A stretch of 53,098 bases of DNA. It comes from Clostridia bacterium (lineage in GTDB: Bacteria > Bacillota > Clostridia > Oscillospirales > Acutalibacteraceae). The DNA is taken from NCBI GenBank assembly GCA_017396515.1, contig JAFQLV010000057.1:1-53098 (forward strand), read 5' to 3'. The notes under the pieces are model-generated. The model was not told the origin of the DNA. It made no database searches and saw only the letters and a list, made by a program, of their open reading frames with translations. Every line of letters begins with the position of its first letter. The stretch's first letter is position 1. Below, in pieces: positions 24,648-31,695 of this stretch. The position numbers and the translations under genes were made by a program.

Positions 24648-24739
24648 GCGGGGCTCCGCTGCCGGATGAAATCCGGCACGCTGGGGACACCGCAGGTGTC
24701 CCCAGCACAAGCACCGTTGGTGCTTGTGCGGAGCCCCGC
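24648..24739. repeat. Cloverleaf-like palindromic element, copy 2
   Basis: A 92-bp element. Outer stem 24648-24659/24728-24739 is 12 bp and perfect. It encloses three hairpins, each with a 3-nt loop: 24660-24678 (8 bp, GAA loop), 24680-24706 (12 bp, GCA loop) and 24707-24727 (9 bp, GTT loop). Only base 24679 is left unpaired at the junction. The outer core (GGCTCCRC) and first hairpin match copy 1 at 12995-13071; arms 2 and 3 are unrelated in sequence but keep the architecture. Confidence 0.78.
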
Positions 24740-24833
24740 CCCTGTTGCAGAGATTAAAAATTTTTGACCTTTGCAACAAAGCGGCATCTTTTTTTATCTC
24801 ATAAGGTGAAGACTTGAAGAAAGGGTGAATATA

Positions 24834-25505
24834 ATGAAGAAGAAACTTGTCTGCCTATTATGTGTTATTTTAGCTGTGGGTGCAATTCTATTCTCGGGCA
24901 GAGCCTTTGCGTTGTGGTATAAAGAAAAAGCAGAAACAACGCTGTTTGAGCTGAAAGATCCCATAAGTGTTATCAACGAAGAATATGCACGCGAAAATAT
25001 GATTATCGACTATGTTTATGATGTGTCTGATATAGCCAAGAATGCAGGGTGGGCTGACTATGTTTTTGTTGCTGAAGTGAATAAGGTCAGAGGAGTGAGA
25101 TACAGTGATGTTGAGCTGAGTGAAAGGCTTTATCTTCACAGTGAACCGAGAACGGAATATGAAATCACCGTAAAACAGAACCTTAAGGGTAACCTGAAAA
25201 CCGAGGAGCCGATAACTCTTTTCAAGGGTGAGGGAGTTTATCTTCACCATAAAATGACAAATCTATATCAGGGAGATATGCTTCCCGATGAGGGGCATTG
25301 TTATCTTTTTCTTGCAAGCAGCGGTGAAGACGGCGAGCTTTATACTCACGGCAATCACGGCAACGAATATCTTTGCCCTATAGGTGAGCTTTCTTCAAGT
25401 GAGAATGCGGCAGAGGTTATTGAAAGATATGAAACAGCAGTGGATAATATGGACGAGAGTGTACGCATAGGTGAGAGATTCACAAGTAAATATGAGGCTG
25501 AGTAA
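24834..25505 (+). CDS. Exported protein of unknown function
   Basis: A 223-residue protein. An N-terminal hydrophobic segment (LVCLLCVILAVGAILFSG) serves as signal or anchor. The rest is predicted extracellular and mostly polar, with a central block (ADYVFVAEVNKVRGVRY ... YEITVKQNLKGNLKTEEPITLFKGEG) whose beta-strand rhythm is like cell-surface proteins that carry an OB- or TIMP-like fold. This is an impression, not a match. The start is ATG 24834 after AAAGGGTG; the in-frame GTG at 24825 lies in the ribosome site. Monocistronic, ending in a terminator shared with convergent recD2. Confidence 0.7.
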   Translation: MKKKLVCLLCVILAVGAILFSGRAFALWYKEKAETTLFELKDPISVINEEYARENMIIDYVYDVSDIAKNAGWADYVFVAEVNKVRGVRYSDVELSERLYLHSEPRTEYEITVKQNLKGNLKTEEPITLFKGEGVYLHHKMTNLYQGDMLPDEGHCYLFLASSGEDGELYTHGNHGNEYLCPIGELSSSENAAEVIERYETAVDNMDESVRIGERFTSKYEAE

Positions 25506-25510
25506 AGCAA

Positions 25511-25538
25511 AAGGCAGAGATGAAAAAGTCTCTGCCTT
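25511..25538. terminator. Bidirectional terminator
   Basis: A 10-bp perfect stem AAGGCAGAGA/TCTCTGCCTT (25511-25520/25529-25538), between convergent stop codons. Confidence 0.8.
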
Positions 25539-25543
25539 AACTG

Positions 25544-27736
25544 TTATTCTCTTGTGAGCAGGTGCTTTAAAAATGAATAGCGCCGTGTTTTTTTATCGTT
25601 ATCAACCATTGCGTTAATCTGGCCTTGAGTGCCCACTAAAATGAGCCTTGATTTTGCTCTCGTTACGGCAGTGTATAGCAGGTTGCGGTAACTCAGCTGA
25701 GGGATAACACTGCACACGGGCATTATAACCGCTTCAAATTCACTGCCCTGACTTTTATGCACCGTTACGGCATAGGCAAGCTCAAGCTCAGGCACATTGT
25801 CAAAGGGATAAACAGCTATCCTGCCGTCAAAATCTATTTTCATAAAGGAAGCGTTGTGGTTTATGGCAATTATTCTGCCGATATCACCGTTGAAAATTCC
25901 GCTTGAGACCTCCTTGCCCTTAGTCCAGAGAATGTCGTAGTTATTCTTTATCTGCATAACCTTGTCACCTTCTCTGAAAATACGCACCTGACGGACTAAT
26001 TCCTCTTTATCCTTATTAGGCGGATTGAGTATTTTCTGTAGCTCTGTGTTAAGGCTGACGGTACCCGTAACACCCTTTCTTGAGGGGCAGATTATCTGTA
26101 TATCCGTCATTGGGTCATAGCCGTAAGCCTTTGGCAGACGCTTGCTGTAAAGCTCGCAGACTGTTTCGGCGGCAGAGTACACATCGCCTCTGTGCATAAA
26201 GAAGAAATCCTTGTCATTACGGCTCAGGTCGGGATAATCTCCCTTGACAATTCTGTGGGCGTTGGTGACAATGAGGCTTTCGAGAGCCTGACGGAAAACC
26301 TGAGTCAGGCACACTGTGGGCAGAAGCTCAGATTCAATAATATCGTGAAGCACATTGCCTGCTCCCACAGGAGGCAGCTGATCCGAGTCGCCCACCATTA
26401 TGAGACGGCACCCAAGGGGGAGTGCATTTAAAAGGGCGGCAAAAAGATGAGTGTCAACCATTGACAGCTCGTCAACAATAACCGCATCGGCCTCAAGGGG
26501 ATTTTCAATATTTCTTGCAAAAATCTGTCTGTCCCCTTCACCCCACTCAGATTCAAGCAGGCGGTGAATTGTTTTAGCCTGTCTGCCTGTGACCTCGCTC
26601 ATTCTCATAGCGGCTCTGCCTGTTGGTGCAGCAAGAAGCACACGAAGCTTTTTCTTCTCAAAGAGCTCAAGTATGCCGTTGAGAGCAGTTGTTTTGCCGG
26701 TGCCCGGGCCGCCTGTGAGAACCAACAGACCCTTGGTTACGGCAGTTTTAATGGCAAGCTTTTGCTTTTCTTCAAATTTTATGCCCTTGTGCTCTTCAAT
26801 TTTTTCTATATCCTTATCGAGAGTGCGTCCCTCGGCAGGGGGAAAGCGGAGCATAACCTTTATTCTGTCGGCAATGCTCTTTTCGTCATAGTATTCATAG
26901 GGTAAAAACAGATAGCTTTTATCCTCAAGGAAATCCTCGATAATTTCTTTGTCTTCAATAAGGTCATCAATAACCGTCTGCACTTCATCGTGGTCTATAC
27001 CAAGCAGCTCCTCGGCGGGCAAAATGATTTTGCCTCTGGGCAGGCAGGTGTGACCGTTTCTGAGATTATGTCTGAGAATGTGCAGAATACCTGCACGCTG
27101 ACGGAAGATTGACTTCACTTCACCGGGGAAGGAGGCGGCAATTTCATCGGCTCGCTCAAAACGCATACCGATTTTATCTGAGCAGAGAATATAGGGGTTT
27201 TCCGATATTCTTTCAGGTGCCGCCGTACCGTAGGCCTTATATGCACTAAGGCACTCACTTGAATTCATGCCCACACGCTCAAGGGCAATTATGACCTCTC
27301 TGACAGCAAACTGACTTCGGAATTTTTCCGACATTTCCATAGCCTTATCCATAGAAATGCCTTTGATTTCTGCAAGCTCATGGGGATGATTTTCAAGCAC
27401 ATCAAAGGTGTTTTCGCCAAAACGCTCAACTATCTTCTGTGCCATTTTCGGGCCGATGCCCTTAACGGTGCCGCTTGAAAGATAGCGAAGCATATCACCT
27501 GCACTTTTGGGCATAGAGCGTTCGCAGGCTTCGGCTTTAAACTGAGTGCCGAAGGAAGGGTGCTTGGTCCACTGCCCCTTGACCTTAAGCTTTTCACCCA
27601 CACAGCAGGAGGGCATGATTCCCACAACGGTAACAAGACTGCCTTCGTAGCTCAGGTCAATAACACTGTAACCGTTTTCAGGGTTAGTGTAGACAATATT
27701 TTCTATTGTGCCTTCAATAAAAGTCTCGCTGTTCAC
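25544..27736 (-). CDS. recD2: RecD2-type ATP-dependent DNA helicase
   Basis: A 730-residue superfamily 1B helicase (RecD/TraA type, without RecBC partners) that moves 5' to 3' on DNA and acts in repair. The N-terminal OB-like domain is followed by helix-hairpin-helix repeats (VKGIGPKMAQKIVERFG near residue 100). Walker A LTGGPGTGKTTALNG is near residue 345 and Walker B VIVDELSMVD near 430. Motif GDSDQLPPVG follows, and the UvrD-like C-terminal motif AYAVTVHKSQGSEFE is near residue 665. The start is taken as GTG 27736 (VNSETFIEG), 8 bp after AGGAGG; the upstream ATG at 27766 precedes that site. Monocistronic. Confidence 0.93.
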   Translation of the reverse strand: MNSETFIEGTIENIVYTNPENGYSVIDLSYEGSLVTVVGIMPSCCVGEKLKVKGQWTKHPSFGTQFKAEACERSMPKSAGDMLRYLSSGTVKGIGPKMAQKIVERFGENTFDVLENHPHELAEIKGISMDKAMEMSEKFRSQFAVREVIIALERVGMNSSECLSAYKAYGTAAPERISENPYILCSDKIGMRFERADEIAASFPGEVKSIFRQRAGILHILRHNLRNGHTCLPRGKIILPAEELLGIDHDEVQTVIDDLIEDKEIIEDFLEDKSYLFLPYEYYDEKSIADRIKVMLRFPPAEGRTLDKDIEKIEEHKGIKFEEKQKLAIKTAVTKGLLVLTGGPGTGKTTALNGILELFEKKKLRVLLAAPTGRAAMRMSEVTGRQAKTIHRLLESEWGEGDRQIFARNIENPLEADAVIVDELSMVDTHLFAALLNALPLGCRLIMVGDSDQLPPVGAGNVLHDIIESELLPTVCLTQVFRQALESLIVTNAHRIVKGDYPDLSRNDKDFFFMHRGDVYSAAETVCELYSKRLPKAYGYDPMTDIQIICPSRKGVTGTVSLNTELQKILNPPNKDKEELVRQVRIFREGDKVMQIKNNYDILWTKGKEVSSGIFNGDIGRIIAINHNASFMKIDFDGRIAVYPFDNVPELELAYAVTVHKSQGSEFEAVIMPVCSVIPQLSYRNLLYTAVTRAKSRLILVGTQGQINAMVDNDKKTRRYSFLKHLLTRE

Positions 27737-27794
27737 CCTTTCACCCTCCTTTTGCTTGAGTTTCATTTTATTATACTACAAAGAAGCAAAGCTT

Positions 27795-28145
27795 TCAATC
27801 ATTATTTTCATTTAATTCACTAAGATGACAAAGCTCATTTTCACTTATAAAGTGTACTCTGCCGATACCGCTGATAATTTCTCTGCAGTGTCTTTTTGTG
27901 CAAGGAGAAATACCCTTATCCACTACATATACATTTCTGCTGCCTAAAACCATATATTTTGCCAAATAGCAGGCAGTGTAAACCTTGTCTGCAAGCAGTG
28001 CCTCATCTTCATCACAGTATATAACCGTGAAAACTCCGGTGCAGCTTTTTTTGCAAAGCAAAAGAGTGTAAACACAGCTGAGCAGGAAAAAAATTCCGAT
28101 AATGACAAAAATTAGACAAAAACCGTGAAAAAGAGATTGTAGCAT
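27795..28145 (-). CDS. Small membrane-anchored protein of unknown function
   Basis: A 116-residue protein with one N-terminal transmembrane helix (GFCLIFVIIGIFFLLSCVYTLLL). A cytoplasmic-size domain (~85 residues) rich in Cys follows: IYCDEDEALLADKVYTACYLAKYMVLG and CTKRHCREIISGIGRVHF. No known family was recognised. The start is ATG 28145, six bases after GAGGTG; a longer reading with Met at 28256 would cross the divergent gene's ribosome site. It is encoded back-to-back with the SipL-like spore protein, so a sporulation link is possible but unproven. Confidence 0.7.
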   Translation of the reverse strand: MLQSLFHGFCLIFVIIGIFFLLSCVYTLLLCKKSCTGVFTVIYCDEDEALLADKVYTACYLAKYMVLGSRNVYVVDKGISPCTKRHCREIISGIGRVHFISENELCHLSELNENND

Positions 28146-28255
28146 TAAATTCACCTCAATATATTTTACGCTGAAAATCCCTTTGCGTTCGGAATAATCG
28201 GGCTGAAAATATAATATACATTTTGTGTAAAACAGCAGCAAGGAGATGTATATCA

Positions 28256-29788
28256 ATGGATTTTAAACCTGAAAAGAAAAAACTTTCAATGTCACAGCTG
28301 TCAGAAACAGTAACAGCACAGCAGAATGTAACGGCAGAAATTAATCTGCCTGATTATTGCAGCGATATAAAACGCATACTCAAATGTCTTATTATACCCG
28401 GGGTAACCTCTGTCAGTGTCAGCGGTGAGAATATAACTGCAAATGTTACGGCCGACATAAAGCTTATATATGTAGGAGAAAAGGATAAAATTGATTGCTA
28501 TGAAACGCAGAAGGATTTATCCTTCACGGCAAAATGCAAGGCTATGCCCTCAGATGCTATAATAAGCCCCAAGGCAAAAACAAACTATGTCAACTGCCGT
28601 GCCACAAGTCAGCGCAGAATAAGCACTGAGGGGAATATTACGGTAAGCTTTGAAATTTATACCAAAGCTCAGAGAGAGGTGCTGACATCCTGTGAGGGTA
28701 AGGGAGTGCAGATAAAGCAGAAAAAAATATGCTGTGAAAAGCTTATTTGCCAAAGAGAAAAAGTCTTTGATATGGGTGAGACTCTTCAGGTACCCGCAGA
28801 AAAAGGCACTGTAGGTAAAATCCTCAGAACCCACGCATATGCCGTGCTTGACTCTAAAAAAGCAGTTAGTGACAAGCTTCTTATAAAGGGACAGCTTTAT
28901 ACACAGGTGCTTTATTGCACTGACGGCGACGACAGCAGAGTTTCACTTCTTGAGCACACCATGCCCATAAGTCAGATAATTGATTTGCAGGGTATTGACG
29001 AAAACAGCCATTGCAAGGTCAGCCTTTTTGTCAGATGCCTCAGCGTGCAAAGAAAGTCCGATTCCTCCTCAAAGGGTTCACTGCTTGAAATAGGTGCAAA
29101 GGTTGCAGCATTTTGCAAATGCACCGTCAAAGAGGAGGTGCTTACCGTTGAGGACTGCTACAGTACCTCTCATGAAATTAAAACCGATTATGCTCTTGAG
29201 GAGTTTCTCAGCCCTGCGCAAAGCATAAATCAGCAGAAAACTATTAAGCAGACCCTCGATTTTCCTTCGGCAGATATAGCAAACATAACGGATATATGGT
29301 GCAGTGACGCTGCCTGCTCAATGAAGGGCAGCGGAAACACCGCAAAAGGGGAGTGCTCACTTGTTATATCTGTGCTTTATCTTGACAGCAAGGGTGTGCC
29401 GCAGTTCTGCGAAAAGAATGTTGACTTTGTTTTTGACAGCAAGCTCAGAGAGGCCTGTGAAAGCCTCAGATGCAATATGCACTGTGAGGTGAGAAGCATT
29501 GACAGCACTCTTACGGCTAAAGATAAAATTGAGCTGAAAATTGAAACAGGAATCAGTGCAGACATTTATTCCTGCCTGAATAAGAGAATACTCAGAGGTA
29601 TAGAGGTGCTCTCTGAAAAAGAAAAAGCCGACATGGCGGCACTGACGGTTTATTTCCCCTCAAAGGATGAAAAGCTGTGGGATATAGCAAGGCGATACAG
29701 TACCACTGCTCAGGCGATAAGGGCAGAAAACTCTCTTGAGGGTGACACTGCCGAAAATGCGGAAATGCTTCTTATTCCCGCTGTGTGA
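28256..29788 (+). CDS. SipL-like spore protein (DUF3794 repeats plus LysM)
   Basis: A 510-residue protein with repeated SPOCS/DUF3794 domains (roughly residues 25-140, 165-285 and 310-430). A C-terminal LysM-type motif (~465-510; DEKLWDIARRYSTTAQAIRAEN then MLLIPAV) follows. This layout is that of SipL, which binds SpoIVA through LysM during spore coat assembly in clostridia. It has no signal peptide, as expected for a mother-cell protein. The start is ATG 28256 after AAGGAGATG. A TATACATT-like -10 upstream could be a sigma-E type element, but I cannot call it firmly. Orthology to SipL is likely, not certain. Confidence 0.85.
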   Translation: MDFKPEKKKLSMSQLSETVTAQQNVTAEINLPDYCSDIKRILKCLIIPGVTSVSVSGENITANVTADIKLIYVGEKDKIDCYETQKDLSFTAKCKAMPSDAIISPKAKTNYVNCRATSQRRISTEGNITVSFEIYTKAQREVLTSCEGKGVQIKQKKICCEKLICQREKVFDMGETLQVPAEKGTVGKILRTHAYAVLDSKKAVSDKLLIKGQLYTQVLYCTDGDDSRVSLLEHTMPISQIIDLQGIDENSHCKVSLFVRCLSVQRKSDSSSKGSLLEIGAKVAAFCKCTVKEEVLTVEDCYSTSHEIKTDYALEEFLSPAQSINQQKTIKQTLDFPSADIANITDIWCSDAACSMKGSGNTAKGECSLVISVLYLDSKGVPQFCEKNVDFVFDSKLREACESLRCNMHCEVRSIDSTLTAKDKIELKIETGISADIYSCLNKRILRGIEVLSEKEKADMAALTVYFPSKDEKLWDIARRYSTTAQAIRAENSLEGDTAENAEMLLIPAV

Positions 29789-29799
29789 TAAAATAAAAA

Positions 29800-29824
29800 T
29801 CGGGCACGGTTTTTCCGTGTCCGA
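29800..29824. terminator. Terminator between convergent genes
   Basis: A 10-bp stem TCGGGCACGG/CCGTGTCCGA with a TTTTT loop (29800-29809/29815-29824), 11 bp after the SipL-like stop. Confidence 0.75.
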
Positions 29825-29828
29825 AGGT

Positions 29829-30104
29829 TTAATGATATATTATAAGCAAAATAAGAGCTGTCAGATGCAAAAGAATAATTGCAGGCAAACCGAGCATAAA
29901 GCGTTTGTGCAGAGTTTTGTGGCGGATAAGGCGCATAGTTATATATTCCGATAAAGCACCGCCGAGAAGTGCTAAAACAAAAAGGGTGCCTTCGCTTATT
30001 CTGAAAGAGCCCTTTTTGGCCCTGTGCTTATCTGCACAGGTGACACCTGCCGTGATAAGGGAAATCAGGGCAAAGTAAATAAGGGGCAGAAGCTCCGGCC
30101 TCAT
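29829..30104 (-). CDS. DUF1294 small membrane protein
   Basis: A 91-residue protein with three hydrophobic segments. Its DK-x2-A-x2-G-x3-RISEGTLFVLALLGGALSEY and RLIRHKTLHKRF motifs define DUF1294. The family's role is unknown; some members are fused to nucleic-acid-binding domains. Its start codon shares a base with the stop of the upstream gene (TAATG), so the two are co-translated. Confidence 0.88.
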   Translation of the reverse strand: MRPELLPLIYFALISLITAGVTCADKHRAKKGSFRISEGTLFVLALLGGALSEYITMRLIRHKTLHKRFMLGLPAIILLHLTALILLIIYH

Positions 30105-30385
30105 TATCTTCTCTCTAAGGGCAGAAGGTCACCTTCAGTCATAATGACCGTTGTGCCGTTGGCTCTTTCACGGGCGTAATTTTTTGCAACTGCGAAAACG
30201 CTGTGGCAAAGGGGGCAAACGGCAAAGCTTACATTCTTATCCTCTGCCGAGAGCTTGGCAACGAGAGAGGTGTCAACTGCCGTGAAAAGACGCATGCCTG
30301 CAGTTTTATCACAAACGGGGCAAACAACGGGGTTGGAAATGCCGTCGTCATTTGCGTGAGCTTTATTTATTGTGCTTATAGCCAT
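30104..30385 (-). CDS. Small zinc-ribbon protein
   Basis: A 93-residue soluble protein with two Cys-x2-Cys pairs (VVCPVCDK near residue 22 and AVCPLCHSVF near residue 57) able to bind one zinc. No other domain is seen. It is upstream of and overlaps the DUF1294 gene by one base, so they probably act together or are simply co-expressed. Function unknown. Confidence 0.75.
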   Translation of the reverse strand: MAISTINKAHANDDGISNPVVCPVCDKTAGMRLFTAVDTSLVAKLSAEDKNVSFAVCPLCHSVFAVAKNYARERANGTTVIMTEGDLLPLERR

Positions 30386-30437
30386 AATTTGTTACTCCTT
30401 AAATATACTGATTATATTTTAGTGCCTTTTATCTTTT

Positions 30438-31661
30438 ATGTCAAGAGTCAAAGGCAAAAAGGCGGTGGTTAAAATAAAAAGGCTTTTGGCATTGCTTTTA
30501 TGTGCTGTTACATTATTCTCTTTCAGCGGCTGCCACCTGCTCACCAGTGACGATAGCGAAAATCTTGATTTCCACGAAAATGCCGCCTATGACAGCGAGA
30601 TGATAGACGAGGATGATGATTCCTTTATTTTCACATGGCTGAGCTATATGGAAATTGCCGTGACAAACACCCTTAAAAGCGAAGATGCCTACACCGCATA
30701 TATCGGCACTCACTTTAAGAATATGAAGTGCATTGGTGTGACGGACTGCTTTGTGCAGGTAAGACCCTTTGCGGATGCTCTTTATAATTCGGCATTTTTT
30801 CCTCTGAGTACCCATGCCGAAAAGGCGGATTTTGATGTGCTCGGGGCAATTATTGCCGTGGCAGAAAAATATGATATATCAGTTCACGCATGGATAAACC
30901 CCTACAGAACGGCGGGAGACATATCCTGCTTTTCAGCCCTGGGCATAGAAAACAGCGATGCTGTAGTTACGCCCTCGGGCACATATTTTAACCCCGCCTC
31001 GGTTAAGGTGCAGCGGCTGATTCTTGACGGTGCAAGGGAGCTGTTGAAAAACTATAATATAAAGGGCATACACATTGACGATTATTTTTATCCGCCTGAT
31101 ATGAACTCTGCCGATAAAAAGCAGTTTGAGCTTTATAAAGAGAAAGGCGGAGAGCTGAGTTTAGCTCAGTGGAGACGCGAAAATGTAAACACTCTGCTGA
31201 GAAGCCTTTATGCTGTGGTGAAGTCCTTCGGTGAAGATAAAATATTTTCCGTAAGCCCCTCGGGGAATATAGACAAAAATATAAATCAGCTCTATGCCGA
31301 TGTTAAGCTCTGGTGCAGTGAAGAAGGCTACTGCGATATAGTGCTGCCTCAGATTTATTTCGGCTTTGAAAATGAAAGCCTGCCTTTTATAAAAACACTG
31401 TCCCTGTGGGCGGAAATGAACCGTGGGCACAAGGTGAAAATAGTACCCGCGCTGGCACTTTATAAGGCGGGCAAAGAGGATATCTATGCAGGCGAAGGGG
31501 GAAGGGATGAGTGGATAAACAATTCTGATATGCTTAAAAGGCAGATTGAGGAGGTTTATAAAAGAAATATAAACTCATTTGCCCTTTACAGTGCCTCATA
31601 TATAAATTTTTCTGAAACTTTTTTGAAAGATGAGCTTAATAATCTTAAAAGTGTGATATAA
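30438..31661 (+). CDS. GHL10-type (DUF187/YngK-like) glycosyl hydrolase lipoprotein
   Basis: A 407-residue lipoprotein. The signal peptide ends at lipobox FSGC (Cys32 from the first Met). A glycosyl-hydrolase-like 10 barrel follows: VTDCFVQVRPFADALYNS, DISVHAWINPYRT, NIKGIHIDDYFYPP (acidic active-site strand) and DIVLPQIYFGFEN, all diagnostic of the YngK/DUF187 group. The true substrate is unsettled but probably a cell-wall or surface glycan. The start is uncertain: ATG 30438 has no clear ribosome site, and GTG 30465 is an alternative that keeps the signal peptide. It is 34 bp ahead of the amidase gene, so probably co-transcribed. Confidence 0.87.
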   Translation: MSRVKGKKAVVKIKRLLALLLCAVTLFSFSGCHLLTSDDSENLDFHENAAYDSEMIDEDDDSFIFTWLSYMEIAVTNTLKSEDAYTAYIGTHFKNMKCIGVTDCFVQVRPFADALYNSAFFPLSTHAEKADFDVLGAIIAVAEKYDISVHAWINPYRTAGDISCFSALGIENSDAVVTPSGTYFNPASVKVQRLILDGARELLKNYNIKGIHIDDYFYPPDMNSADKKQFELYKEKGGELSLAQWRRENVNTLLRSLYAVVKSFGEDKIFSVSPSGNIDKNINQLYADVKLWCSEEGYCDIVLPQIYFGFENESLPFIKTLSLWAEMNRGHKVKIVPALALYKAGKEDIYAGEGGRDEWINNSDMLKRQIEEVYKRNINSFALYSASYINFSETFLKDELNNLKSVI

Positions 31662-31695
31662 TAACTCAGTTAATGCAAAACAAAGGAATTGTAAT

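Noticed and set aside
28146-28255. Sigma-E type promoter before the SipL-like gene
   Set aside because: A TATACATT-like -10 is visible, but no convincing -35 at the right distance, so it was not listed as a feature.
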